NCBI GenBank assembly: GCA_030692565.1
Contig: JAUYAO010000056.1
Coordinates: 1-64,000, forward strand
DNA length: 64,000 nt
Direction: 5' to 3'
Origin: Nitrospira sp.
GTDB taxonomy: Bacteria > Nitrospirota > Nitrospiria > Nitrospirales > Nitrospiraceae
The notes below the pieces were generated by a model that saw nothing but the letters and a program-made list of their open reading frames with translations, had not been told where the DNA came from and searched no databases. This document shows, one piece after another, positions 52,212 through 61,348 of this stretch; positions within the stretch are counted from its first letter, which is position 1, and each line of letters begins with the position of its first letter. A program made the position numbers and the translations under genes.

Positions 52212-52808
52212 CTACTTGGTTGCGAGTACCCGTTCTACTTCTTTGACGATTTCAGGCGATGACGGCTTCATGCGGTGCGGAAAGCGCGCCACGACATTGC
52301 CGTTTCGATCGACCAGGTACTTCTGGAAATTCCATTCCACTTCGCCGGGGAACGGACTTTTTTCAGTCAGGTATTGATAGAGCGGGTGCTTGTCCGATCC
52401 CTTGACGCTGATTTTGCTGAAGAGGGGAAAGCTGACGCTGTACTTCGTCAGGCAGAAGCCCTTGATCTCCGCGTTTGTTCCCGGTTCCTGCTGGCCGAAA
52501 TTGTTGGCAGGAAACGCCAGAATCTCAAACCCCTTGTCATGGTATTGCTCATAGATGGCTTCAAGCTCTGTGTACTGCGGGGTATTGCCGCAGAAGCTGG
52601 CCGTGTTGACGACCAGAAGCGCCTTGCCTCTGTAGTGTCCGAGGTTGACCGGTTTCCCATCGATATCGTCCATCGTGAAGTCATAGAGGCTGGTCGTTTT
52701 CGCCGTCATCAGTAGTCCTTCCGGTTCAGCTTGCACAGCAGGGACCGCCATGAAGAGCCCGCTCATGAGCGTCGCTAGAGATGCTGCAGTGAGGAATGTG
52801 TTCATCAT
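52212..52808 (-). CDS. Glutathione-peroxidase-family protein, exported
   Basis: 198 aa. Signal peptide (about 1-28, ending VPAVQAEPE). GPx fold: peroxidatic Cys in NTASFCGNTPQY, Gln in FPANNFGQQEPG, Trp in VEWNFQKYLVD and a further Cys in EIKGFCLTKY. The Cys (not Sec) form is typical of bacterial thioredoxin-dependent peroxidases that reduce lipid and hydrogen peroxides. RBS GAAGGAG. Periplasmic location is unusual for bacterial BtuE/GPx-like enzymes. Confidence 0.88.
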   Translation of the reverse strand: MMNTFLTAASLATLMSGLFMAVPAVQAEPEGLLMTAKTTSLYDFTMDDIDGKPVNLGHYRGKALLVVNTASFCGNTPQYTELEAIYEQYHDKGFEILAFPANNFGQQEPGTNAEIKGFCLTKYSVSFPLFSKISVKGSDKHPLYQYLTEKSPFPGEVEWNFQKYLVDRNGNVVARFPHRMKPSSPEIVKEVERVLATK

Positions 52809-52823
52809 GGGCTCCTTCTTCCT

Positions 52824-53744
52824 TTAGAGCTGTTCTAGTGCCGCGACCCGCTCTTCGATCGGCGGGTGTGTGGCGAGGAGATGCATGAATCCTGAGGTGT
52901 TTCCGGATATCTTCATCGTGGCCAACGCATCCTGGCCGCTGGGCTGAAACTGCGTGCGGCTGACCCATCGATCGATGCCGCGCAACGCCCCGATCATCGA
53001 GTCTTTCCCATAGACCTTGGCTGCAAAGGCATCGGCGGCAAACTCACGCCGGCGTGAATGCCAGCTTACGACGATCATGGCGAGGAACGAGAGCACCACT
53101 TGCAAGACGATGTAGACCACCAAGCCCAGAATCGGGTTGCCTGCGGAGCTGCCTTCTTCCCGGTCCTGCCCCGAGGGTTGCCCCACCATGCTGGAGAGGA
53201 AATTGCTGATGTAGTGCACGAAGGTGTTCATGAGCCCGGCGAGTACCGTGGTTGTGAACATATCGCCGTTATAGACGTGTCCCATCTCATGGGCGAGCAC
53301 GGCCTTCACTTCAGTGTCCTTCAAATTCTGTAGCAGCCCGGTGGAGACAGCGACCATGGAGTTGTTCTTACTGGGACCGGTGGCAAAGGCATTGGGGTCC
53401 GGTGAGCTGTAGACCCAGACTTCGGGCATGGTAATCCCCAACCGTTGAGCAATCTCCTGGACCGATCCAAAGATCACATGCTCCGCCTGCGTCCGGGGCT
53501 GGGTGATCTGCTCGCAGTCGAGCATCGCGCGGGCCATCTGTTTCGAGAAGGCCAAACTGATGAACGCGCCGCCGAATCCGATCACGAGCGACCAGACGAG
53601 CAGTTGCTGGCTAAACACCCCGCGCACATCGATGCCGAATGCCGGGAGCACCGTATTGACCAGCAGGTTGGCCGTGAACGAGAGCGTCAGATAGATTAAG
53701 AAGTTCGCAATTAAGAAGAGCCCAATGCCCTTAAGCCACTTCAT
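52824..53744 (-). CDS. htpX: HtpX-type membrane metalloprotease
   Basis: 306 aa. Two N-terminal membrane helices (about 4-30 and 40-60), catalytic LAHEMGHVYNGD, further membrane segments (about 160-215) and a C-terminal LATHPPIEERVAALEQL. HtpX degrades misfolded membrane proteins with FtsH. An extended -10 promoter (TGTG-TATAAT) lies about 63-68 nt upstream, suggesting a sigma-70 or heat-shock-like promoter. Confidence 0.93.
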   Translation of the reverse strand: MKWLKGIGLFLIANFLIYLTLSFTANLLVNTVLPAFGIDVRGVFSQQLLVWSLVIGFGGAFISLAFSKQMARAMLDCEQITQPRTQAEHVIFGSVQEIAQRLGITMPEVWVYSSPDPNAFATGPSKNNSMVAVSTGLLQNLKDTEVKAVLAHEMGHVYNGDMFTTTVLAGLMNTFVHYISNFLSSMVGQPSGQDREEGSSAGNPILGLVVYIVLQVVLSFLAMIVVSWHSRRREFAADAFAAKVYGKDSMIGALRGIDRWVSRTQFQPSGQDALATMKISGNTSGFMHLLATHPPIEERVAALEQL

Positions 53745-53806
53745 CGATATCCTCCTTGGGGACAGAAACTCGCCGCCGGTAGGGGGTGAGTGATTTTGTT
53801 GCTTTG

Positions 53807-53812
53807 ATTATA
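53807..53812 (-). promoter_or_regulatory. Candidate sigma-70 extended -10 box for htpX
   Basis: The minus strand reads TGTGTATAATC. TATAAT is a perfect -10 hexamer with an extended TG. The -35 element is weak. The predicted start near 53800 gives a leader of about 56 nt to the htpX ATG. Confidence 0.4.
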
Positions 53813-53977
53813 CACAAACCGCTCGTTCGAAATGTAGGCGACGGTATGTGGCGTCCCGAGAATGGAATATAAGGCTCGATCGGCAAAGGTCAAGACACCG
53901 GAAGCTTCTGAATGTGTGGGGGAAAGTTGACCCCTTCGTCGTGATCCTGTTAGAAGGGTCTCATCGTGGAGGTGCAC

Positions 53978-54391
53978 ATGGGAGCGTGTAGGCTGATCGG
54001 TGCGGTTGGATTGATGATCGCCTTGCAGATTGCGGTTGCCCAGGCTGCGGATATTGCCCAGCCGGTTCCACCCTTTGTGGTTCCTCTGGCGGCTGATGGG
54101 GTTCAGCGCGCCACGATCACCCTCGACAGCTACTCCTATACGCCCAACCATGTCATTGTCGAATCGGGGAAGCCGGTGGAATTGATCTTGACGAGTATTA
54201 CGACCATTACGCCGCATAACTTTATTATCAAAGAGCTCTCTGTCGAGCAGGACGTGTCGGCAGGGAAGACCGTCGTCGTCAAATTCACACCGACGCAGAC
54301 GGGCGTGTTTCCTATCTATTGTGACAAGCGTCTCTGGCCCCTGCCCAGCCATCGCGACAAGGGGATGGAAGGCAAGTTCGAAGTAAAGTAG
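53978..54391 (+). CDS. Cupredoxin-like exported protein
   Basis: 137 aa from the ATG at 53978 with GGAGG 6 nt upstream; a GTG 12 bp earlier overlaps the RBS. Signal peptide (about 1-24, ending AQAAD). Copper-site pattern: His in ITPHNFIIKE, then C and H in PIYCDKRLWPLPSHRDKGM. Blue-copper or CuA-like periplasmic electron carrier. The next gene, a squalene/phytoene synthase, follows directly. Confidence 0.8.
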   Translation: MGACRLIGAVGLMIALQIAVAQAADIAQPVPPFVVPLAADGVQRATITLDSYSYTPNHVIVESGKPVELILTSITTITPHNFIIKELSVEQDVSAGKTVVVKFTPTQTGVFPIYCDKRLWPLPSHRDKGMEGKFEVK

Positions 54392-54401
54392 AGGTTGTTC
54401 C

Positions 54402-55442
54402 ACGAGTACGAATCCCTCCAAGACTGGGCTGCTTCGCGACCTGCTCAAGCAAGTGTCCCGCCTGTTCTATACGACGTTAGTCGTCGTGCCGGCAGATGTA
54501 CGGGATCAGGTCGGCTTGGGCTACTTGTTTGCCCGTGCCGCCGACACGATCGCCGATACGGATCTGATTGATCGTTCGCGGCGTCTCGACTTCCTCAGTC
54601 AGTTGAAAGCGCAGTTTGTGAGCGACCAGATCTCCTGGTCGCAGATTCGTGACATCCAGCAGGCGATGGGCCCGCTCCAGCAGGATTCGTCCGAGCGTGT
54701 GCTGCTTGAACGGCTGGAAGACTGTTTTCGACTCTTCCAGGACTGTTCCCCGGAGGATCGCCGTCGTATACAGCGGCTCATGACGACACTGACGCAGGGC
54801 ATGGAGTTGGACCTCAGCCGCTTTTCCGGACAGTCGGCCGACGAGCTGACGGCGTTGAAGACGCTCGACGATCTGGATCGGTATACCTATTACGTGGCCG
54901 GTTGCGTCGGCGAGTTCTGGACCGATCTCATGTGCGCCCATCGAAAAGCGTTGGCCTCATGGAATGTGAAGCACATGTCTGACGTGGGCGTGCGGTTCGG
55001 GAAAGGACTGCAGCTCACGAACATTGTGAAAGATGTCGCGCACGATCTGCAGAAGGGGCGCTGCTACATTCCGGAGACGATGCTGGATGAGGCGGGGCTC
55101 ACGCCGCGCGACCTGCTGAACCAGGCCAATCTGTCACGCTTTCGGCCGGTCTTGAGCAAGCTGATCCGCATGGCCACGGAGCATCTCGATCAGGGCTGGA
55201 TGTATACCATGTCGATTCCGCGCCACGAAATGCGGCTCCGGCTGTCCTGCATGTGGCCGATCCTGTCAGCCGGCGAATCGCTCAAGCTGGTGTTGCAGTC
55301 GCGGGATCTGTTGAATCCCGCCGTGAAAGTGAAGATCCCGCGCAGTAAGGTCTATCAGATCCTGGCGCTGACCACCTTCACCGGTGCCTGCGGTTATGTC
55401 GGGACGGCCTATTGGGGAAGACTGAGGAAGCAGATCGCCTAG
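54402..55442 (+). CDS. Squalene/phytoene synthase (probable ACG start)
   Basis: 346 aa if the start is the ACG at 54402, which has AGAGG 7 nt upstream and restores STNPSKTGLLRDLLKQVSR, the N-terminal helix usual in this family. The next standard start, GTG at 54453, has no RBS and cuts into that helix (329 aa). Asp-rich motifs: DTIAD (FARAADTIADTDL) and DVAHD (NIVKDVAHDLQKGR). The enzymes join two prenyl diphosphates. The C-terminus has a membrane segment (ILALTTFTGACGYVGTAY). No hopanoid genes are in view. Confidence 0.82.
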   Translation, partial: TSTNPSKTGLLRDLLKQVSRLFYTTLVVVPADVRDQVGLGYLFARAADTIADTDLIDRSRRLDFLSQLKAQFVSDQISWSQIRDIQQAMGPLQQDSSERVLLERLEDCFRLFQDCSPEDRRRIQRLMTTLTQGMELDLSRFSGQSADELTALKTLDDLDRYTYYVAGCVGEFWTDLMCAHRKALASWNVKHMSDVGVRFGKGLQLTNIVKDVAHDLQKGRCYIPETMLDEAGLTPRDLLNQANLSRFRPVLSKLIRMATEHLDQGWMYTMSIPRHEMRLRLSCMWPILSAGESLKLVLQSRDLLNPAVKVKIPRSKVYQILALTTFTGACGYVGTAYWGRLRKQIA

Positions 55443-55449
55443 GCTGGTT

Positions 55450-55752
55450 CTACTTCTTCTGCGGCTCCAGGAGCTTTTCGCCCTTCTTGAACACCGCGAA
55501 GATCGCTTGTGACGGGCAGGCGTCCAGGCAGAGACGGCAGCTTTCCAGGCAGCGGGAGGGATCGAACTTATAGGGAGGCGTCGAGATCCAGGCGCTGGTC
55601 GGGCAAATAGGGATGCAGATCCCGTTGTGCAGACAGCGGTCGGGATGGCGGACCAGGTGATCGCGAATGACCATCATAGGCTTTACTCCTTCAAAGAGAC
55701 CTTGGGAGAAGATCTCAAACATGTTTTTGTCGGGAAGACTGCTCACTTCCAC
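55450..55752 (-). CDS. 2[4Fe-4S] ferredoxin-like protein
   Basis: 100 aa. Two clusters: CLHNGICIPICPTSA and CLESCRLCLDACPSQA. Possible starts are a GTG at 55752 or internal ATGs. Small cytoplasmic electron carrier. It overlaps the preceding gene by 10 bp and is last in a four-gene minus operon with other Cys-rich proteins. Spacing in the first cluster is non-standard (C-X5-C-X3-CP). Confidence 0.8.
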   Translation of the reverse strand: MEVSSLPDKNMFEIFSQGLFEGVKPMMVIRDHLVRHPDRCLHNGICIPICPTSAWISTPPYKFDPSRCLESCRLCLDACPSQAIFAVFKKGEKLLEPQKK

Positions 55753-56156
55753 TCCTTCACGAGGGCTTTCAGTCGATCTTTGAGTTCGGGAATCTGTTCG
55801 AGATTATTCTCGATCGCGCCGATGATCTTTTCCACTCGGGCTGACTTCAGGGCATCCTTATCTTTCTTAGCTAGACGATCAAACTCCGCATAGGCTGCCT
55901 GGTGTTTGGGTTCAAGATGGGCGCGGGCATCAATCAGGGCCTGTCCGAATTCCCAGGCTTCCGGCGCCAACGGGGGCACGATGGTAAAAGAACCGTCGGT
56001 GAAGACGACTACCGCAGCGCCTTGTTTCCCGGTTAAAGAGAGCACGGCTTGAACGGTTTTGCCTTCACAGGCTTTCCAATCCAGTGTCAGCCCGGGAAAC
56101 TGTTTGGTGAAGGCCACCTTTTCCTGGTTGGCTTTCCACTTTTCTTCGACAGCCAT
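55743..56156 (-). CDS. Conserved-looking protein, unknown function
   Basis: 137 aa from the ATG at 56156. The N-terminus AVEEKWKANQEKVAFTKQF, a central QAVLSLTGKQGAAVVVFTDG and a long charged C-terminal helix (VEKIIGAIENNLEQIPELKD). No Cys pair motif beyond one CEGK. Part of the ferredoxin operon. No family recognised. Confidence 0.7.
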   Translation of the reverse strand: MAVEEKWKANQEKVAFTKQFPGLTLDWKACEGKTVQAVLSLTGKQGAAVVVFTDGSFTIVPPLAPEAWEFGQALIDARAHLEPKHQAAYAEFDRLAKKDKDALKSARVEKIIGAIENNLEQIPELKDRLKALVKEWK

Positions 56157-56173
56157 AGTATCCGTGTACCGTC

Positions 56174-56524
56174 TTATTGGGACAACGGTGGGAGTTTCGC
56201 CGGGGCCGGATGATCGGGCATGAGTAGCCGGGTGACGACGTCGCCCTTCATCACGTGGCACTCCATGATTTCTTTCACGTCGGCTTCCGACTTGACCGTG
56301 TACCAGACGCCTTCGGGATAGATCACCACGCTGGGCCCTTCGGCGCAACGGTCCAGGCAGCCGGCCTTGTTTGCGCGGACAGTATTTTTCAAATCTAGCC
56401 GTTTCGTTTCCTGCTTAAACATATCGTGCAGCGCTTGTGAACCCAGCTTCGAGCAACTGCCGCGGGGGTCATCGGCGGACCGCTGGTTGGTGCAGACGAA
56501 AATATGTCGTTTGAATCCAGGCAT
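56174..56524 (-). CDS. 2Fe-2S thioredoxin-like ferredoxin
   Basis: 116 aa. Pattern HIFVCTNQR...DPRGSCSKLGS...NKAGCLDRCAEGP...VWYTVKSEADV matches the thioredoxin-like 2Fe-2S ferredoxins (C11, C24, C56, C60). Such proteins donate electrons in various oxygenase or dehydrogenase systems. It is 17 bp ahead of the unknown gene and 10 bp behind the next Cys-rich gene. Confidence 0.88.
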   Translation of the reverse strand: MPGFKRHIFVCTNQRSADDPRGSCSKLGSQALHDMFKQETKRLDLKNTVRANKAGCLDRCAEGPSVVIYPEGVWYTVKSEADVKEIMECHVMKGDVVTRLLMPDHPAPAKLPPLSQ

Positions 56525-56534
56525 CGGTAGTGTC

Positions 56535-56918
56535 CTATACGGGCATGGTGGCGGTGTTGAGTCGTTCCATCAGCAACTGGACCTCTGCAACATGGAGAAA
56601 CGGAGATTGGCCGGGCTGGGCGTCCAGGATGGTGCGGATTTCACGCAGTCGCAGGAACGCGCGGCGAAACTCTTCGCCCTTGGCCAGTTCAGAGGATTGA
56701 GCGGCAGAGAGCTTGTCGTACTCCGTTCCGATATCGCGGAAGTCTCGCTGCAAAGTCTTGTGCATGGAACAGGATTCGCAATACCACTTCGGACTTTGGT
56801 CGGAAGAGGGCGACAGCCGATCGTAAGGGCGACCGAAAAAGTCTTTTCCCAGTGAATACTTAATCACCGGCCCGGAAGAAGCCTGACAGGCATGACACGA
56901 TCCGGTCGACAGGTCCAT
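56535..56918 (-). CDS. Cys-rich protein of unknown function
   Basis: 127 aa from the ATG at 56918 with GAGGAGG. Two CXXC pairs (CHACQ at 8-11 and CESC near 46-49) suggest a zinc or iron site; the rest is helical (FRRAFLRLREIRTILDA). First gene of the Cys-rich/ferredoxin operon. Function unknown. Confidence 0.75.
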   Translation of the reverse strand: MDLSTGSCHACQASSGPVIKYSLGKDFFGRPYDRLSPSSDQSPKWYCESCSMHKTLQRDFRDIGTEYDKLSAAQSSELAKGEEFRRAFLRLREIRTILDAQPGQSPFLHVAEVQLLMERLNTATMPV

Positions 56919-57131
56919 TGCGTGCCTCCTCGATAAGATGAGCGGGAAAGTATTCAACGGCGCGCGCATCTTACACCAGGGGTTTTTGGGCTGTCCAGTT
57001 GCATTGAAGGTGCATGTGCATATGAGAGATATAGGATAGTGCGAGTCCTCTTGACGACAGAGGTTGGCACCCTGGAACGCTTATGAGATGATGGCGGCAT
57101 GTTCGCTCTGGCCACCAGTTGAGGATTTATT

Positions 57132-58235
57132 ATGATTATCGGTGTTCCCAAAGAAATCAAAGACCATGAATATCGCGTCAGCCTGACGCCGGATGGGGCG
57201 TCGGCGTTGCGCAAGGCTGGGCACACGATTTGGGTGGAGCCGTCGGCCGGGGCAGGGAGTGGATTCACCGATGAAGAGTATCGACGGGCCGGTGCGACGA
57301 TCGCTTCATCCAAAGGAGAGGTGTTTGAGAAGGCGGACCTGATCGTCAAGGTCAAGGAACCGCTCTTGTCCGAGTGCTCGTTGTTTCGTCCCGGGCAGGT
57401 TCTGTTTACCTATCTGCATCTTGCCTCCCTTCCCGAACTCACGAAGACTCTCTTGGAGACGAAGATCACCGCCATCGCCTACGAAACGACTGTGGCACGC
57501 GATGGCAGCCTCCCGATGCTGAAGCCGATGAGCGAAATTGCCGGGCGCATGTCGGTTCAGGTGGGTGCCCACTATTTGGAAAAGCTTCAGGGCGGGCGCG
57601 GGGTATTGTTGGCTGGCGTACCCGGAGTTGAGCCTGGGAACGTTGTGGTGCTGGGAGCCGGCGTGGTCGGGGCTTCAGCGACCCGGATCGCGGTCGGATT
57701 GGGCGCCCAGATCACGGTGATTAATCTGGATGTGGACCGGCTACGCTATCTGGACGACTTGTACCAGGGGCGTATTGTGACGCGTGCGGTAAATGAAGCG
57801 GCTATCGAACAGGCGGTGCGCGACGCGGATCTTGTGATCGGTGCGGTGCTCGTTCCGGGGGCTAAATCGCCCAAGCTGGTTTCGCGGGCCTTGGTGGCGC
57901 GCATGAAGCCGGGAGCGGTCGTGGTGGACGTCTCAGTGGATCAGGGCGGTTGTTTCGAGACCACCAAGGCCACGACACATTCGGATCCCGTCTATCTCGT
58001 CGATGGCGTGTTGCACTACTGTGTGGCCAATATGCCGGGCATCGTCCCACGGACATCCACGTTCGCGCTCACGAATGCCACCTTGCCGTATCTCCTTCGC
58101 CTGGCCTCAGAAGGAGTCGAGCGGGCCATTCAATCCGATCCAGGATTAGCCAAGGGTGTCAACCTAAAAAACGGCCAAGTCACCTGTTCCGGAGTTGCTG
58201 AAGCACATGGCTTGCGTTTTACCCCCATCTTGTAA
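57132..58235 (+). CDS. ald: Alanine dehydrogenase
   Basis: 367 aa. Starts [20 protein letters not shown]; has the Lys/His catalytic region ([15 protein letters not shown]), Rossmann motif [14 protein letters not shown], and [20 protein letters not shown]. It interconverts alanine and pyruvate/ammonia with NAD. Cytoplasmic, monocistronic. RBS weak (GAGGATTT). Confidence 0.94.
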   Translation: MIIGVPKEIKDHEYRVSLTPDGASALRKAGHTIWVEPSAGAGSGFTDEEYRRAGATIASSKGEVFEKADLIVKVKEPLLSECSLFRPGQVLFTYLHLASLPELTKTLLETKITAIAYETTVARDGSLPMLKPMSEIAGRMSVQVGAHYLEKLQGGRGVLLAGVPGVEPGNVVVLGAGVVGASATRIAVGLGAQITVINLDVDRLRYLDDLYQGRIVTRAVNEAAIEQAVRDADLVIGAVLVPGAKSPKLVSRALVARMKPGAVVVDVSVDQGGCFETTKATTHSDPVYLVDGVLHYCVANMPGIVPRTSTFALTNATLPYLLRLASEGVERAIQSDPGLAKGVNLKNGQVTCSGVAEAHGLRFTPIL

Positions 58236-58270
58236 GACAATCCGGTTCCCGTTTTTATGAGTCGCCTTGT

Positions 58271-58347
58271 CGGGGCGTAGCGCAGCCCGGTAGCGCACTG
58301 CGTTCGGGACGCAGGGGTCGAAGGTTCAAATCCTTTCGCCCCGACCA
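58271..58347 (+). tRNA. tRNA-Pro (anticodon CGG)
   Basis: 77 nt including encoded CCA. The acceptor stem CGGGGCG pairs with CGCCCCG. Anticodon stem CTGCG/CGCAG with loop TTCGGGA gives anticodon CGG (reads CCG Pro codons). T-arm GGGTCGAAGGTTCAAATCC fits. No duplicated 3' end is seen nearby, so no integration scar. Confidence 0.95.
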
Positions 58348-58775
58348 AACCGCACTTCGTTCGGCCCGCGTGCTCTTTGTCGATGTATTGCAGTTGACGC
58401 ACGCGGATAAAGACCTCCAGCAGAGTTAGGTGTTGATTTTCTCCCACCCCGGAGCCTCCTCCGTCATCGAGGCGACGGGCGGGTTACCCAAGCTTCCTTT
58501 TCAATTCACCCATTACGTCGTGCGAGTCGGCTTCTCTTGATCGGTGCATCACCGTGATGGGCCGGACACACAACCGTCACGATTTTTTCGCGTGTGGTCT
58601 GCGCGGAAGTCACAGGCACAATGTTCCCGCGCGCGGCTGAATCCGCGACGGGCCGGCTCTGGTTGTGTGTTCGTAGGCTCGCGTAGATTTGCAAAACGCG
58701 TGACGGGTCTGAGGAGGTGTGAGAGTATTCCACCGTGTTGCGCAATCTGTTGGGGCTCGCAAGGTTGACTCGAGT
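58348..58775. other. Gene-free stretch between tRNA-Pro and acylphosphatase
   Basis: 428 bp. Only short frames with atypical composition occur here; none has a credible RBS and start together. No terminator hairpin or known RNA is recognised. A weak GAGGAGG at 58708 does not precede a good frame. Confidence 0.5.
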
Positions 58776-59057
58776 ATGACATCTCAGGTGCGCGCTCACA
58801 TTGTGGTGAATGGTCGTGTGCAGGGAGTCGGATACCGGGCCTTTGCTGCCCGAGTGGCCGCGCAGCGCAAACTGGTCGGGGGTGTGCGTAACCTCGACGA
58901 TGGTCGAGTCGAGTTGGATGTCGAAGGGCCGCGCGAGACGATCGACGCGCTGCTCACTGAGCTTGGCGTTGGACCTCCGGCCGCACGCGTCACGGCGGTG
59001 ACGGTGGAATGGAATCCGGGAACCGAACGATTTACCGAGTTCCAAATCTGGTACTAG
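58776..59057 (+). CDS. acyP: Acylphosphatase
   Basis: 93 aa from the ATG at 58776. Contains the substrate-binding VQGVGYRAF (Arg) and [13 protein letters not shown] (Asn), the family active site. It hydrolyses acyl phosphates. Length matches the family (about 90). Followed 28 bp later by the sigma-factor gene. Confidence 0.92.
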   Translation: MTSQVRAHIVVNGRVQGVGYRAFAARVAAQRKLVGGVRNLDDGRVELDVEGPRETIDALLTELGVGPPAARVTAVTVEWNPGTERFTEFQIWY

Positions 59058-59085
59058 CGAACCGAGTCAAAGGATACCGACCGAT

Positions 59086-60039
59086 ATGAGTCGACAGGAC
59101 GAGGAGCTTCAGGACATGAGTGAAGCCCGACGACAGTCGGCCGACGAGATCGAGGGGATTGAAGTGGACGGTCCGCCTGACCGCGAGGAGAAATCCTCGA
59201 ATCGGTCTGAAGGACTGGACACGCTCAAGAGTTATCTGCGCGAAGTGCGTCGCTCGACGCTGCTCAATTTCAAGCAGGAGCAGGAATTAGGGAAGCGAGT
59301 GCAGGCCGGCGATGAGCAGGCCCGGCAGATCATGATCGAGTCCAATCTTCGCTTAGTGATCAGTATCGGCAAGCGCTACATCAATCGAGGCTTTCCTTTT
59401 TCGGATATCGTCGAGGAAGGCAATCTTGGACTGATCAAAGCGGTCGAGAAGTTCAACTATAAGCGCGGGTTCCGCTTCAGCACCTACGCATCCTGGTGGA
59501 TCCGCCAATACATCGAACGGGCCATCATCAATCAAGGCAAGCTGGTGCGTCTGCCGGTCCATGTGGTCGAGCGGCTGAATCGGTATATGGGGAAGGTTGA
59601 GCAACTGGTGCAGGAGCTTGGCCGGGAACCGCTGCCGCACGAAGTGGCGAAGAAGATGAAGACCAACGAGGAGGAGATCCTCGACTTGAAGCAGTTGACC
59701 CGGACGACCTGTTCGCTGGATAGCCCCATTAATGATCGCACGGATACCTTCCTGCGCGATGTCATCGAAGATCCCATGTGCATGTCTCCGGACGACACGG
59801 CGGATGGGATCCGGCGTCGCACAGAACTGATGAGTTGGGTCAAGGAGTTGCCTGAAAAAGAGCAAACTGTTATTGTGTCGCGGTTTGGGCTCGACGGTGA
59901 TGAGTCGAAGACACTGGAAGAGATAGGCCGGGCGATGGGGTTAACCCGCGAGCGGGTCCGCCAGATCGAAACAACGGCCTTAGTCCGGCTTCGGGGCACG
60001 ATCGAGCGAAAGACCATGACGCAGGCCGACCTGCTTTAG
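59086..60039 (+). CDS. RNA polymerase sigma-70-family factor (RpoD/RpoS-like)
   Basis: 317 aa. Region 1.2 ([20 protein letters not shown]), region 2 ([39 protein letters not shown]), region 3 and region 4 helix-turn-helix ([19 protein letters not shown]). It lacks region 1.1 and is about the size of RpoS-like factors. It directs core polymerase to stress or stationary promoters if RpoS-like. This is not RpoN; the sigma-54 sites in the window need a factor encoded elsewhere. Confidence 0.93.
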   Translation: MSRQDEELQDMSEARRQSADEIEGIEVDGPPDREEKSSNRSEGLDTLKSYLREVRRSTLLNFKQEQELGKRVQAGDEQARQIMIESNLRLVISIGKRYINRGFPFSDIVEEGNLGLIKAVEKFNYKRGFRFSTYASWWIRQYIERAIINQGKLVRLPVHVVERLNRYMGKVEQLVQELGREPLPHEVAKKMKTNEEEILDLKQLTRTTCSLDSPINDRTDTFLRDVIEDPMCMSPDDTADGIRRRTELMSWVKELPEKEQTVIVSRFGLDGDESKTLEEIGRAMGLTRERVRQIETTALVRLRGTIERKTMTQADLL

Positions 60040-60053
60040 TTCCGGAGACCGCC

Positions 60054-60569
60054 ATCAACTATCAAGCCCTCATTCGCGAAGTGCCGGATTTCCCCAAGCC
60101 CGGTATTCTCTTTTACGACATTACGACATTGCTGAAGGACGCAACGGCGTTTCGCAAGCTGAGCGACGATCTCACCGCACGATACCAAGATGCACGGATC
60201 GATAAGGTGGTGGGCATCGAGTCGCGCGGGTTTATCTTCGGCGGCGTGCTGGCGGAGCGGCTGAAGGCCGGGTTTGTGCCGGTCCGCAAACCGGGGAAAT
60301 TGCCGGCCGATTGCTTCGAGGTGAAGTATAGCCTTGAATATGGATCGAACACCTTGGCGATCCATCGGGATGCCATCGGGTCGGGAGAGCGTGTCTTGAT
60401 CGTAGACGATCTCCTCGCCACGGGAGGGACGGCCGAGGCGACAATCAGCCTGATCCGCCAACTCGGAGGAGAAGTCGTGGGACTCGACTTTCTGGTCGAG
60501 CTCAAGGGGCTTAAGGGAAGAGACAAACTCGCTGGCTATCCTGTGCATTCGACGATCCTCTATTCCTAG
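60054..60569 (+). CDS. apt: Adenine phosphoribosyltransferase (probable ATC start)
   Basis: 171 aa if initiated at the ATC at 60054, which lies 7 nt after GGAG and restores the conserved N-terminus ([16 protein letters not shown]). The first standard start is a GTG at 60081 that would lose about 9 conserved residues and lacks an RBS. PRPP motif [14 protein letters not shown]. It makes AMP from adenine in purine salvage. Close behind the sigma-factor gene (14-bp gap). Confidence 0.85.
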   Translation: MNYQALIREVPDFPKPGILFYDITTLLKDATAFRKLSDDLTARYQDARIDKVVGIESRGFIFGGVLAERLKAGFVPVRKPGKLPADCFEVKYSLEYGSNTLAIHRDAIGSGERVLIVDDLLATGGTAEATISLIRQLGGEVVGLDFLVELKGLKGRDKLAGYPVHSTILYS

Positions 60570-60672
60570 GGCCCTCCCGGTTAGTGACCACCAGCCCTTG
60601 TCAAAGCCTACACGCCGTGATATAGATGCCGGACTTTTTTTGGGGGATTCTTTACCCAAGGAGCATTATTCT

Positions 60673-61233
60673 ATGGCGACCAAAGTGCCTGCGAAAAAGA
60701 AAACGGAAGCAAAGAAGACCAAGCCGGCCCCTGCGGTTGAGTCCAAGAAGGCTGCTCCATCTGTCGTCGTGACGGCAAAGGCGGCTCCTGCACAGATTAT
60801 TATTGAGGCGATGCGTCCCAAAGAATCGGCGAAAGACCGGGATGCCCGTGAACGCCGCCAAGAAACATTGCACCAGATGTTGATGGGCAAGCGCCAGGAG
60901 ATCATCCGCGAGATCGAAGGCAACCTGGGGCAGTCATTGACCGAGGATCAGCAGCGTCGACTGGAGTCGGCCCGAGATGTCGGTGACCAGGCGTTGATGG
61001 ATCTTGATCGCGAACTCGGCATCTCCCTCATGGAGATGCGCAATCGCCGTCGGCAAGCCATCGATGAGTCGCTCAATCGCTTGCGTGACGGCACCTATGG
61101 CATGTGTGCCGAGTGCGGAATCGAGATCAGCGAGAAGCGGCTTCAGGCCGTGCCGTTCGCCAAGCTCTGTGTCGAGTGTCAATCCAAAGCCGAGTTGTTG
61201 GAAAAGATTGAAAAGGAAGAAGATCGCGATTGA
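60673..61233 (+). CDS. DksA/TraR-type zinc-finger protein with Lys-rich N-terminus
   Basis: 186 aa from the ATG at 60673. The first about 60 residues are Lys/Ala/Pro-rich (KVPAKKKTEAKKTKPAPA), followed by a coiled coil (about 90-150) and a C4 zinc finger (CAECGIEI, CVEC). DksA binds RNA polymerase and, with ppGpp, tunes transcription. The basic extension is unusual for DksA and may bind DNA or RNA. Confidence 0.9.
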   Translation: MATKVPAKKKTEAKKTKPAPAVESKKAAPSVVVTAKAAPAQIIIEAMRPKESAKDRDARERRQETLHQMLMGKRQEIIREIEGNLGQSLTEDQQRRLESARDVGDQALMDLDRELGISLMEMRNRRRQAIDESLNRLRDGTYGMCAECGIEISEKRLQAVPFAKLCVECQSKAELLEKIEKEEDRD

Positions 61234-61348
61234 TCGCCCTCTTCCTCCCGCGCCCCGTCATGTGCTGAGCCGCGTCCCTCTTTCTTTGCGGTGCTGCATG
61301 AAACCTCATGCCGGGGCTGATATCTCTGGTTTCCCCTCCATTCATGTC

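Noticed and set aside
53741-54448. 235-codon open frame on the minus strand
   Set aside because: Antisense to the cupredoxin gene, no RBS and no domain. The plus-strand gene has a signal peptide and copper ligands.
57090-57112. Sigma-54-like TGGCACCCTGGAACGC before ald
   Set aside because: Spacing is one base too long and the -12 element is poor.
58271-58775. Integration site at tRNA-Pro
   Set aside because: No repeat of the tRNA 3' end and no integrase gene are seen in the following 430 bp.
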